DNA of 64,000 nucleotides from Dromaius novaehollandiae (lineage: Eukaryota; Chordata; Aves; Casuariiformes; Dromaiidae): NCBI RefSeq assembly GCF_036370855.1, contig NW_026991455.1:5001-69000 (forward strand). Reading direction: 5' to 3'. Shown piece by piece: positions 35,201 to 46,921 of this stretch. Position 1 is the first letter of the stretch. Each line of letters starts with the position of its first letter. Position numbers and translations under genes: made by a program. Under the pieces are notes generated by a model, which was not told where the DNA came from, ran no database searches, and saw only the letters and a program-made list of their open reading frames with translations.

Positions 35201-38200
35201 CGCTGAGCAGCAGGTCCCAGCCACGCTTCCTCTCCATGAGCAGCACCTGCGCCTCATAGCCAACACAGCACAGCAGCGCTTTCATCGTCTGCACTGTGAA
35301 CCTGTGTGCAGAGCAAAGCCCAGGTCACACTGGCACCCCTGGCCCTGCCCCCAGGTCCACAGCAGAGATGGCGGGGCTGCGATGCAGCACCTCACGGCAC
35401 TGCTCAGAGCAGACTCTTCCCCTTGGCATTCCCTCCAGATCTCGGCCTCCTCTGGCGACAGCTCTGTGGTGAAGGAAATCTGGAAGAGCAGCACCAGGAA
35501 GAGCTGGTGGAAAAAGGCCTCCACCTCCTGCAGGTAGCTGGACTGCTGGAGGATCTCATGAAGTGCTCGTGTTGCCTGCCAAAAACACACAGAGACAGCT
35601 CTCGCTGCAGAGACGTCCCTGTCACACGACCCCAGCACCACCGGGCATGAGGCTCAGACACTGCCCTGGGCCATGGGATGTGCAGAAGGAGTGCACGGTC
35701 TGGCTGTCCAGCCAGACAAAAGCTGTAGGCGCTCTGTGGGCTCAGCTCCTCTTCATGATGTGGACACAATAACCCTTCTTGGGGCGGCGTGAATGTTGCC
35801 CTGGGGGCCCTCGATGCACAGGCCTGCCCGGCACGTGCCTTGCTCCTGCCAGGCCCCTAACCATGCCCCGCACACTAAGCTAGACCCTAACCCAGGTTTC
35901 CAGCCCACTAAGCAAGGTGCAGGGGCAGAGGAGGGGGGAAGGCCACCCAGACAGGGCTCCAGGGTTGTGCGTAGAGGGCCTCACGCAGTGCGCTGCGGCC
36001 CAGGGCGCTGCCGCAGCGCAGGCCTCCCCAGTGGAGCTGGGCAGGGCCCTGCCAGCCGTAGCCCTGATGGGGATGGGTGGATGGGGAAGGGGAGGGCTCC
36101 CCGCCTCTTGCCCGCAGAGGTGAGCCCAGCCCCCGGGGGCGCGCGAGGCCTTGGCCAGAAACTCACGGCCAGGGAAAAGACGTCTGTGTCATCCCCGTCC
36201 GAGGTGAATATCTCATGCAGCGGCCAGTCCTCCAGCACGCTGAGTAGCTCCTGCAGCACCCTCTCCGCAGCCTCGGGCTTCGAGACCAGCAGCCTCCACA
36301 TGGCCACGGCAGCGCTGCAGGCCCAGAGCACCCTGTCAGCAGCTGCCGCAGCCACAGCACCGTGGCCTTGGCAGCCCCAGAGGGCCTGGGCTGGCCACCA
36401 GCCCTGCCTCTGCCCACTGCCCTCTGCCCACTTGCTGGCCGCGCCCAGCCGGCCCTGCCCCACCTCCCAGCAGACAGCCAAGCTCAAGCACACAGCTTGT
36501 GGGGCAGGCAGGGAGCAAGGCAGCTGGGCTCTGGGGCTGACGGCACGCAGACTTGGTTGGCTCTGGCTGATGCAGCCCTGCCTGACGCACCGCGGCTGGC
36601 ACACGGGCACAGCGGGAGGGCCCAGCCCCTCAGCACTCTCTTGAAAAGCTCCATCAATCTGGCAGACCACATGGGATAAGCCCAAAAGGCTGCCAGGCCC
36701 CAAGCACTAGAGTCACCTGGGCGCATACCTGTCGCATGATGGGCAACACCGCAACAGGGTCATGACCACGTCTTCGGGGTACGTGCAGGTCAGCTTCAGG
36801 AGGGCCCTGTCCAGGCTGAGCCGGGCAGACACCTCTGTGATGGAGAGCACGCTTCTCCAGATGCACCTCACTATCTTGGGCACCTGGAGGGGACATGGCG
36901 CAGAGTGGGGCTGCTGCCGGAGTGCAGCCATTTGCCCAGCTCCCACGGAGAACGGCGTCCCTTGCCACCGCTCTGTGCTGGCCTCAGGGGGTACTGCCTG
37001 CCTGGCAGACCTGGAGTCAGGGGGAAAAACATCCCCCGGAGGGCTGGAGCCCCGGCCATACCACCCACCGCCTACTCACGTGCTCCATAAGGCAGGCATC
37101 CTCTGTCACAATGGCATCCAGCATGTGAGCAGCTGCCTGCGTGTCATAGGCACTGCAGGCTCTCATGGTCCCGATGGCCGTGAGGATGACGTCTGTGCTC
37201 TCAGAGGGCTGCAGGTATTTCCCAACTACCTACAGAAGGAAGGGCAGCAAGCAAGACGCATATGTCATATCCCGTGTCCCGACTGCGCTGCCTGCCTCAG
37301 CAGCAAGTGGCCCTGGAGTCAGACATGGGGCAGGGCTGGCACAGCGACCCCCGGCGAGCCAGGAGCTGGGGCCCTGCTGGGCTGGGGGACGGCACTGGGC
37401 AGGAGGTGGATGGTTGGGCTCAGGGTCCCCGTGCACTGTTCCTGTGCACAACCAGAGCTCGCTGGCGGCAGGAGGGAAGCCTTTGCCTAGTCCCGGCCCA
37501 CAGACAGTGCGAGCCCTCTCCCCAGGCACCGCAAGGCCCCGGCAGCCCCGCCGGTGAGCAATCCCTCTGCCCATCCAAGCCGCATGCTGACCCCCGGGCT
37601 GGGAGTCCCAGCAAGGGAGGTGCTCCTTACTATCATGATTTGCCCGGCATCGCTGGACTGTGAAGGCCAGAAGGTGTTCACTGCTTCCCAGTCCTCCTGG
37701 AGCTGTAGGTGCTCTGGGCTAGCCAGCCACTGCTCCCTGCCTGGACAGGAGGGGAAACGCAGGACCCTCAACAGGAAGGCTGCGCGGGTGCCCGTGGCCC
37801 ACTGCAGGCGTCAGGGAGAACTCTCCCCTGGCAGCTGAAAAGGGCATGCCAGAAATGTCTGGGGAGCAGGATCCCCAGGGAGGGTCTGGGCCTACTGCAA
37901 GATGGGGGAAGGGGCAATTGCTTTCAGGAATACAGCGAGGCAGAACGACTTGGACCAGACTTTCTGGTCTGAAGCAAGACAGGAGGCCTCAGTGCAACAG
38001 GTGCTGCCAAAGGGTTTCCAGGCCACTGCTAAGGAGCACAGGGATGAGGGTCTGGTGGCCATGTCTGGAAGGACTCAGCCCAGCGCAGCTTCCTACTCTC
38101 TTCCTGCAGGATGAATCTGCAGAGGTGCCGAAGAGCAGCCGCAGCCCCGTCACTAGTCCTCTGGTCCTTGTAGGCACAGCAGAGCGTGAGACGCCCCACC

Positions 38201-41200
38201 AGCTGCCCCAGGATTGGGAAATGCTTCTGTCTCCCATGGCCAGGGCTGTCGCTGGTTCCTTCAAAGCAGCGCTGGGCCTGGGGGGCACAGGAAGTGCTGG
38301 CACCAGGGCTAAGGGGCACCGGTCAGGACCAAAGGCCCAAACTCATGGTCCATCGAGGGCTGGAGCCCGTGTGAGCCAGAGCTATGGTGGGCCCTGCTGG
38401 CCCTGGCTCCCAAAGCAGCCATGCAGCAGCTGAGAGTGGGGAGGGCTGCCACACCTGCTGGGCCCACGACCTGTGCCCAGGGCAGGCCTGCCCTGTGCAG
38501 GACTGGTGGCACAGTCAGCTCGTGAGGGAGCAGGGACCGCAGCGGGAAACCCAAAGAGGCAGGGCCAAGATCTTAGCCTCCGGGCAGGGTCTTGCTGAGG
38601 GCCCTGACCTCTGCCCAGGCCTCCCTCGGAGGCAGCCCACACCTGCAGGGCATGCCGGGGCCCTGGCAAGGGGTCGTGGGGTGGCTGGAGCATGCCTGCA
38701 CCAGAGGCTCCTTACCTGCAGCAAGGAAGAGCTCACCAGCAGATCACTCAGCCTGGCAATCCGCCCCATGGCCCTTGCACGCACAGCTGCTTGCTTGGAC
38801 TCCGTGAAGGGCAGCAGGACCTGCGAGGAGAAAAGCTGCTGGTCTGGTCTGCCCTGTGCCCTGACTGCTGCTCCGAGGCAGGCAGCTCTGTTTTAATGCC
38901 TGGCCGGGTTTATGCTTTGGCTCCTCGGAGTGGGAGCAAAGCCTGCAAGCAGGTTCTTGCCTCCAGAGGGCCTCGCAGCAGTGGGGCAAATCCCCCAGGT
39001 GAACCTGCTGTGGCCACGCTGGTAGCCGGAGCCCGTTGCTACTGCAGCTCCTGCTGCTTTCCAAAACTGGCCCTCTGGGCCTTCCCCAGTACCAGGAGGC
39101 TTTGGGGCCAGCACCACCTTGCTGCTGGGCACTCAGGGTGCTGGCCCAGGAGGAAGCCCCAGGGGCAAAGCTTCCAGCCTGACATGGGCAGGTCCCAGGG
39201 GGCCGCAGCCCTGCTCGGCCCTGGGGAGGAGAGCACAAGGGATGGGGGGGCCGAGGGGCAGCAGTGGCAGCTGCCCACTGTGTGGGGCCGAGGGAGGAGG
39301 CTGCAACTCCTCGCCCTGCTTTGGGGCCAGGGAAGCTTTGGGACATTATTGGCCTGGAGGCACAGTGGGCAGCACTTTCCCCTGACACTGCAGGAATGAG
39401 GGGAGGGGAAGGGATGCTGACTGCCGCCAGGAGACACTGGGCTCACGGAAGAGCGCCGTGGAGAGCTCCGCTCCCGCAAGGCAGCCGGGACCCCTCCCCA
39501 CAGCGTGCTCTCTGCAACAGGTGCTGGGCGGGGAGGGGGCGGGGTTCCACCTGAGGGTGTAACTTCCCTTTGCGGTGAGGGACTGGCCCTGTGAACCCCA
39601 CTCTTGGCAAATACCAGACCTTCAGGATGATCTGCGTCTCCAGCAGCTGGGAGGCAGGGCAGCTGAGCACCAACACCTGCAGCATGCTGTCCATGGCATC
39701 CAGGGTCTGCAAGGAGGACAGAGGGTCGAGGCGCTTCTTCCCCAGTGCCCCTCGCCTGCCGCAGAGGGGCTCGAATTCCTCCTGCTTGAGGGGGACACCC
39801 ATGGCCCTGCGGAGCCCAGGGAGAGGCCCTGGCGCAGGGGAGCTGCTGCACAGGCCCAGCCTGGCGGCACTGCCTGGGGCAAGGGGAAGAAGGGAGGCGG
39901 GTGGGAAAGCCAAGCTGGGATCCTGCCCCGGCTTGGAGCTTATGCTTGTCTCTCAGCACAGGCGAGCCAGGGACCACTCCGGAGAGCCTGGCAAGCCTCC
40001 GTAGCCCAGCCAGTGCATACCTTGGAGTAGAGGGCAGCATTCACGCTCTGTGCGTCCTCCCTTGGAGGCAGGGAGAAGATGCTGCAGAAGCAGGCATGCA
40101 GCAGGCTGTTCCTTTCACTCTCCGAAACCAGATGCACTTTGCTGCAAGCAGAGAGGAGCCTTTCAGTCCCTGAGGCTGGCAGCAGTCCCTTTATGCCCTG
40201 AGAAGGTTTTTGCGGCCCTTGGGGCGGGAGACCGGGGAGGATACGTGCAGTAGGTGGGGGAGCCACCTCCTGCCCCCAGCATGCTGGCCAGGCACAGGCA
40301 ACAGTCCTGGCAGGTGGGGCCCGATGCCCTCTCCATCTCCTGCCTTACCCTTTGGGGGAAAGCCCAGGAGACACAGGGTAGCCCCAGGGCCCTGTCTGCC
40401 ATCCTGTCTCCACCACTCTCGGGCCCAGCCCAGCAGAGAGCAGAGGCCCAGCACACGGCACTGGCAGATTACCCCAGCACGGGGGATGCCTCCCTGCTAG
40501 GACTGGGGCCATCGGGGCCATATGGTGGGGAGGCCTGGGCCAAGCCAGCAGCTGGGGCAGCTACCTCATGGCGCTGATGGCGAGCATGACTTGCTGCCGC
40601 ACCGCACTGCCCATGTGGTAGCTGGGCTCCTCTTGCAGCAGCACCTGGAGAGCACAGCCGTGATGGGCCACGGGAGCTGCCAGTGCCCAGCGAGCAGCCT
40701 GCAGGCCCGGCAGAGCCTGGGTGCCCCCATCCCAGCACTGACACCCAGGGCGGCCCCCTCGTTGCCCAGCGCCCAGCTCACAGGGGTCCTCAGGGGCTCC
40801 TGCAGCCCTGCAGTGGGAAGAAGGGCTGCGCTCACGAGCCCCCACGACCACACACCTCCCTGTGCTCGCACACCCCCGTCCTGCCCTCGTTGGTGTGCCA
40901 GCGCCCCCTCCACCAGCCCGACCGGGGGTCCCCTCACCTCCAGCGTCTCGGCCAGTTCCAATCTGCACAGCCAAAGCTGCTCCCGTAACCAGGCGTTGGA
41001 GCTGGCTGCTGTGCACAGGGTGCAGACGGAGGCCAGAAACCGCAGCTTCTCGGCCTCTTCCTGGTACCAGGAGCAGAAGGACAAACAGAGAGCGTAAGAG
41101 GTGCAGAGCCACGGCCAGCAGCACCACAGCATTGCAGCGCCTGCAGCCAAGCATGGGGCACCTGGAAGGGAGCAGCCCTCCCCAGCCAGCAGCCCCCAGA

Positions 41201-42042
41201 AGGGAGGGGGCTGGGGTGGGGGTGGGGGGCTTCTGAGCATGGCGCCCCCGCAGGCACCCACCAGGAGATGCAGGCACAGCCCAGAGGGAAAGGGCAACAG
41301 GTACCTTTCCTCGGTGGCTCAGAAAGGCATGCAGGTGCTTCAGGGCTTCCGCCTCCTGTCTGGGCAGAGCCAGGCTGGGAGCTGATGGAGAAAGAGAGCA
41401 GGCAGAGCTGTAAGGGCGGGCAGAGAGAGGAGAGGGGAGAGCCGAGCCCTCTGCACAACCGCGCGCCTGCAACCCCGCACACAGCGAGCCCTGGGCCAGG
41501 CACCAGCAACGGGGGGGGCACGGAGACCCCATCTCCCCTGGGCTCGTCAGGGCTGGGAGGTGCCCAGCGGACGGGACGGGACAGCACGGGACAGCATGGG
41601 ATGCAGCGCTGGAGCACAGGTCAGCGCCTCCAGGTCGGGAACTCGCTCGCAGACAGGCAGGAAAGGTCCCTGGTACATGGCTGCCTGGTGCCGCCCCAGC
41701 TGCCTCTCCCTGCCTGGCCCAGGGAGCAAGAGCTGGGTCCCCTCTGCTGCTCTGCCCCCGGGGGATGCTGTGCTGCGGTGGGCTACCAAGCCCCAGCAGG
41801 CCCCGACGTTCAGGGCCCCAGGGCGCCCGCGGCAGCCTGACAGGAGGCCGTGGCAGAGCGGGGTGGGTCACAGCCCCTGGCCTGCCCAGCACAGCGGTGC
41901 CCCCTCACTCACCCATCGGCAGTGCCTGGGGCACACACCCCTCGTGGGGCTGCAGCTGGCTGCTGCTCTCCGCAAGGACCTCGGCCTCCTCCTCCTGCTC
42001 CTGCCAGGCCACCCTGGGGCAGCTGGGGGGTCTCTCTGCCAT
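29252..42042 (-). CDS. MROH-family protein (maestro HEAT-like repeat), 22 exons, 942 residues
   Basis: Twenty-two minus-strand exons join into one open frame of 2829 bases: 42042-41913 (start ATG), 41381-41305, 41060-40938, 40644-40565, 40141-40021, 39706-39620, 38820-38716, 38277-38096, 37736-37631, 37229-37080, 36883-36729, 36314-36167, 35575-35391, 35301-35164, 34450-34336, 33883-33746, 32884-32708, 31840-31685, 30850-30749, 30312-30213, 29843-29784, 29445-29252 (TGA). Nearly all borders are canonical GT/AG; the donor after 39620 (GTCTGG) is weak. From exon 8 on, the protein has the signature blocks of this family: Q-P-S-E-S-T-D-V, the block P-K-I-V-R-C-I-W, the stretch H-Q-L-F-L-V-L-L-F-Q, the block E-I-P-A-M-A-F, then S-L-L-P-L-V-F-H-L and W-R-I-G-E-C-L. 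These are helical HEAT-type repeats, thought to mediate protein contacts; no enzymatic role is known. The length lies between short and long members of the family. The first exon is acidic and low in complexity. Which MROH member this is cannot be told; the start is the first ATG of an in-phase exon. Confidence 0.85.
33303..33327 (+). repeat. long C homopolymer in an MROH intron
   Basis: About 25 consecutive C (G on the transcribed-gene sense strand) between exons 16 and 17. Its length is likely unstable and hard to sequence. Confidence 0.85.
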
Positions 42043-42719
42043 CCTGGAGGACACGGGAAAGGCTCCGTGGGGCTGCCTGGGGACGGCAGGGAAAGACGTG
42101 GGTGTGCTCGGGGGCTCCTCCGCCAGCCCTGCACGCTCCCGCCCTGTCCCAGCATCGTCCTGGCAGACACTGTGGAGCTGAGGCCGCGCCGGCACCTGGC
42201 AACGCCGTGGGGTGTCACAGGAGCGCTGTCACAAAGGGCCCCGCTGTCATCCTAGTGCGTGCGGCCTGTCACCAGCCCCGGGAGGGGCAGGGCGCATCCC
42301 CTCGAGGTCGCAGGGCCGTCTCGCCCCCCCCACCCGCAGCACCTCTCTTTGCCCTCAGCGTGCCCTGGTCCCCTCAGAGCTGCTCTGATCCTCCTCTGGT
42401 GCCCCTTGAGAGGTGCACCCAGCCCCTGCCTTCAGCCCCTCGATGAGCGCCCCACGGGGACAGACTTGGGATGAGGTGTGAAGGCGATGAGCCCCAAAGG
42501 AAACCTCTCCTCCAGCAGGGCACCCTGTGGGCTGCTTCATCGCCACCACCAGCCACCCGCTGGGGAGCACGGCCAAAGCCAGAGGTCCTCACCGTGGGCC
42601 TGGCGTCCCCAGGGCCCTGCCAACACCCAGCACCCCACAGGGCTCCTGGAGGGATCCAGAGGGCTTTCTGGGAGATCAGCACCCTTGGGTGTTTCTCTGA
42701 AGTGCCTGTACACTCATGC
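42043..42719 (-). other. upstream region of the MROH gene
   Basis: GC-rich and CpG-containing on the side where the MROH promoter and 5' untranslated exon should lie. No TATA box or defined element could be assigned. Confidence 0.35.
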
Positions 42720-43447
42720 CTGCAGCGAGGGGAAGAAAGGGGAGGAATTCAAGATCTGTGTGCAGCTGCAGGGCTGTGGTCTTGCTGGGATCCCAGAGAC
42801 GTGGTGGGAGAGCCCGCACGCATGGAGTGGTGCAGTGAATGGATGGATACAGGCTCTTTAGGGAGGCCCAGCAGGGAAGGCAAGGAGGGGCAGCCGCCCT
42901 GCATGGCAGGCAGCAGTGGGAACACATGGAGCTCTGCCTGGGGGTGGGCAGTGGGCTGACTGGGAGCTGATGGGTAAGGATGCAGGGGCACAGCAGCATG
43001 GGTGACATTGTTGTGGGAGTTTGCTGTAGGCCTTCTAGCCAAGCAGGTGAGGTAGAAGAGGCCATCTACAGACAGCTACGAGTAGCCTCATGTTTGCAGT
43101 GCCCCTGGTCCTCTTGGGGCACTCCTCTTGAATCAGCCTGGTATCTGCTGGAGGGACAACGTAGCAGGGCCCAGGCAATCCAGGAAGTTCCTGGAGAGCA
43201 TTGAGGACAAGTTCCTGAGAGTGGTGATGGAGGACAGGGGCTCTGCTGGACCTCCTGCTTGCAAAGAAGCAAGGGCTGGTTGGGGATGAGCAGGTCATGG
43301 GCAGCCTTGGCTGCAGTGACCAGGAGGTGATGGTGGCGCGCAGGATCCTGAGAGGAAGGAGCGGGGCAAAAAGCAGTATTACAAGCCTGGCCTGCAGGAG
43401 AGCAGACTTTGGCCTCTTCAGGGATCTGCTTGGAAGACTCCTAGGGG
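42720..43447 (+). mobile_element. CR1 LINE ORF2 endonuclease fragment
   Basis: In shifting frames the CR1 endonuclease is visible: the E-T-W-W motif near 42,800, then V-C-C-R-P-S-S and Y-R-Q-L near 43,020-43,080. The G-C-S-D-Q-E motif lies near 43,310, followed by R-I-L-R-G-R and F-G-L-F-R-D-L-L at the end. Neither the CR1 start nor its 3' end is present, and frameshifts and stops inactivate it. Confidence 0.82.
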
Positions 43448-44029
43448 GCAGGGAATGGGGGAGGGATGGGGGAGTGGGGAGCCACGAAGGCACTCAGCTC
43501 CTTCTTGCAACCTCAGCACCCAGATCCCTGGGGCAGGATCTTGCTGTGCCGGAGGGAAGGCATCTGCCGAGGGAGCAGGCCAGGGCTGGGACAGTGCGTG
43601 GAGCCCATTTCTGCTTGCTAGCTTGGATTGCTAACCGCCCTGCTGAAACGCAGGACAGGTGCCTTGTGCACCTTCAGAGCAGCGTCAGAGCAGTAAAACC
43701 CTCTTCCTGGGCCCTGTGGCCACCTTTCATCAAAACAGCCCATCTAGAAACTCGCCTGGACAAAACGTTGCCCAGAGGCTCCCTGGGCAGGTGCCCACAG
43801 GCGACAGGCTGAGAGCAAGGGAAGGAGCCGCAGGGAAGAGGACAGCGGCAGCTTCCCACACACATGGGGAGCGCGGGGGAAAGAAAGCGTGTCCGGTTTG
43901 CTGGCAGCTTTTTGTCTGGCTGTACAGAGACAGCTTCCCCCCCCTGGGGAACACTGTCAAGCACTCCTTGATGCCATATGTAGCTCTTCAATGCCCAGAG
44001 GGCTCACTCGGGCCCCTGGGTCATGAAAG
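43448..44029. other. non-coding stretch between CR1 fragment and minisatellite
   Basis: No gene or known repeat supported. Confidence 0.45.
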
Positions 44030-44490
44030 AAGCAAGCGGAAGGACCACGGGACTCACCAAAGGCACACAGAAGGCTCTGGGGTGCACTGAAATACATCCC
44101 GAGAGGGATGGGGGCATGCCAGAAAGCACCCTGAGGGATCTGAGAGGCACTGAAAGGCATCCAGAGCAATCTACGGTGGGACAAACAACACGGCAAGGGC
44201 CTGAGAGATGCCAAGCGCACAGGGAGCACCCAGGGATGCACCAAAAGGCTCTCAAAAGCCTCTGGCATGCACAGCAAGGCAATCAAAGGCTCCTGGGACT
44301 TACCACAAGGCACTCGGAGGCTCTTGGGAGGCAACAAATGAACTTGGAGGCCACTTGAGGTTGCACCAAAAGGCACACGGAGAACCCAGCCCACACCATG
44401 CCTTGCCCAGAGGGCCCCTCTCTGCACCAGAAGTGTTGCAGAGGCCCCTGGGGCACAGCAAAAGGCATGCAGGAGGCCCTCAGCGGAGGG
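44030..44490 (+). repeat. degenerate ~32-bp minisatellite
   Basis: About 14 units of variants of GCACCAAAAGGCACACGGAG followed by a GGCTCTTGGGA-like end follow each other without gaps. Unit length is about 28-33 bases and identity between units is low. A 180-codon frame runs through it on the minus strand, but its periodicity comes from the DNA repeat and no start or family supports a gene. Confidence 0.7.
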
Positions 44491-46039
44491 AAAGGCCAAG
44501 ACAGTGATTGGGGATAGGCTGCCGACTACTCAAAGAGCTCTTGGGCTGCTCTTTATTTGCTGCTTTACGCACCTCCTCGGCATCTGGCAGCCAGCGGCTG
44601 CTGCACACTCTGGACAGGCGTAGCTAGAAAAGCTTCTTCCCCTGGCAGGGGCACTGCAGAGGAGGCTGCTCCTCCGTGTCTGCCAAGTCCTCGGGTGCCC
44701 AGGGGCAAAGTGGGGCTGGGTGCAGGTCCAGGCCATCTCACGGAGTCGCTGCTAAAACTTCTGCAGTGCCGGCTGCATTAAGGCTAAGGCTAAGGGACTA
44801 GGGCGACCCTTCATTTCCCCCAGCCTTTCCTTTGGCACACAGAGGGCCCTGTCACCAGCCCAGGCTCCAGACTGCTCCCAGCTCATAACCGCAGGGAAAA
44901 CAAAGCAGTACGAATACCCTGCTGACAGCTGCTGAGAACCAGCAAAAGGAAAGAGGTGACGAACCAAGACAGGGATTTGGGGGAGCCCTCCTCTCCTGAC
45001 CTGGCCCAGCCCGCAAGCATGGGCTGCGCTGACCTAGGAGCCTCCAGGGAACCTGCCCTGGCCGGGGGAGGCAGCCCCGGCAGAGCCAGCTGCTGCAGGG
45101 CAGCACCCAGTGCCACCCTCGAGAGAAACAGCAAAAGGATCAGGGTTTGGGAGTGCGCCTGCGGCTTTGCTCGCCGGTTTCACTGGCCTCCAGTGCAGGG
45201 GGCTGCAGTGAGAGCAGGATCCAGATGGCTGCTCTGGCCATTGCAGAGCATCCTGCCTGGGCTGCGCTGGGAGGGACGAGGCCGAGCTGTGCTGGACAGA
45301 GGGTGCCGGGGGTCACAGCAGAAAGGGCAGAAGCCAGGGCAGGTGCTGTTGGCTGCCTGCTGCCCGCGTGGGGCTCTTGTCTGGGACACTTGGTGTGCTG
45401 CAGCCTGAAAGGGAGAGGGAGAGGGCTCAGGTGGGACGTGAGCACTTCTCCCTCTCCTTCTTCGCACTGGCACTGCCCTGTGCTATACCTGGAGCCACGG
45501 CAGAATTTCAGCCAAGCCTAGCATGTCCGGAGCAGCACCAGGGACACTCCTCGAAGCCCAGCCATGCTGGGGCTCTGCCCGGCCCCAGCCTCGTGCAGCA
45601 CAGCAGCTTTGCTCTGCCTGCTTTGAGAGCAGGCGTGGGAACTCTCCCGGCACTGCCCTGCCTGGGTGCCGGGCTTGGCTCTCACACCTTTGGGGAATTT
45701 GCCGTGCAAAGAGACTTCTCCTGACAACCCCTGCCATGGGCACACACACTCCCATCATCTGTGCTGAAAGCGTCCCTGTTTTGACAGCCATCCCAGGGAC
45801 CCAGATAGCACAAATCTCCTTGCTCGGCCACCAGCTCCTGCAGGACCTAGTCCCAGCTCCCTCCCACTCGGGGGGGGGACCAGGGCAGGGCTGCCCCACA
45901 CCTGCCACCAGCCCCAGCCAGCCCCAAACCTCTTCCTTTCCCCCCAACCCTGCTCCCCAGGGAAGGGGCACGTTCAATAGCCCGCTGCATCCTGGCCTCT
46001 TCCCTTGCTCCTCCCCCACGTGGGGCCACCCTGTTACAA
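44491..46039. other. GC-rich non-coding stretch before the nested ERVs
   Basis: Many overlapping frames on both strands, as expected from GC content, but no exon chain or family motif. Composition changes sharply to AT-rich near 46,037, where the outer ERV starts. Confidence 0.45.
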
Positions 46040-46598
46040 GACAACCCTGAGAAGCTCAGAAAGAATGTTCATACTGTTTAAACTAGGCAGATTAGGATAA
46101 CTTCTATCTCTATGTTCTGAAAAGAAGCAGTCTTTAATCAAAGGCATCCTAGAACTGCTAAAGCCCTAAAAGAAACATTAAATCAAAATGTTTTATTTCT
46201 AGGTATGTATTGCCAATTTGGCAAAAGAATTGGAGGTCCAGGTATCCCTAACTGAACTGTCCTCATTATAATACAAAAAATCACGCCCATAGGTCAAAAA
46301 GACCAGTGCCCAGGTGAAGACCCCTCCCCTGAGCATGCGTAATAGTAAAATGGTGTGTAAGCAAAATTATAATTGTATGTAAATCACTAACCAATCAGTG
46401 TAAAAGGGAAAGTTGCAAACCTGGCAATTTGTTTGTATAAATGCTACTTGAAAAGTTGGGGGGGGGGGGTGCTTGTTCTGTGGGAAATCACCGAGCACCC
46501 AGGCTTGCACAACTCAAATAAATAAGCCGATGTCTCTCCTGAGGGTGTAATTATTGGCTTATTGCACACCGGGCAACGAATCCGCTTTTCGGACAACA
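46040..46598 (+). repeat. 5' LTR of the outer provirus (left border approximate)
   Basis: The end is set by CGGACAACA, six bases before the primer site. It has a TATAAA-type box at 46,434-46,440 (GTTTGTATAAATG) and an AATAAA signal at 46,518-46,523, giving U3, R and U5 in the right order. The left edge is placed at the change from GC-rich to AT-rich DNA because no second LTR is available for comparison. Confidence 0.65.
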
Positions 46599-46604
46599 GT
46601 TTTC

Positions 46605-46622
46605 TGGCGACCCAGGTGGGAC
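46605..46622 (+). other. primer-binding site, Arg-tRNA type
   Basis: TGGCGACCCAGGTGGGAC differs by one base from the complement of the 3' end expected for an arginine tRNA of the CCG group. The spacer to the LTR is six bases. Confidence 0.65.
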
Positions 46623-46921
46623 CCTCGCTGTAAAGCCTTGCCCGTATTGTCTTGCCAGTTCCTGGCGGGGAGACGCTGCTCTTCGGACTCCAGCGCGCAC
46701 CAACCGTTTTGTTCGGGGACTCCACGAACACCCTCCCCAGTCGGAGCGAATAAGCGACTCAAAGTTGCAACGCAGTAATTATTAAGATACATTGCATAGA
46801 GGGGAGGATATAAGGGTAATTGGTTGTGGTAACCAAAGGTAAGCTTTGTACATGTTTGGACAGTGACAACTGGAGTGTATGAAAGTGTAATTGGTAAGAA
46901 CATTCTTTTAAGGGTAATAAT

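Noticed and set aside
40561..41892. 443-codon minus-strand frame
   Set aside because: Contains parts of MROH exons 2-4 joined through introns; splice borders and phase support the exon model instead.
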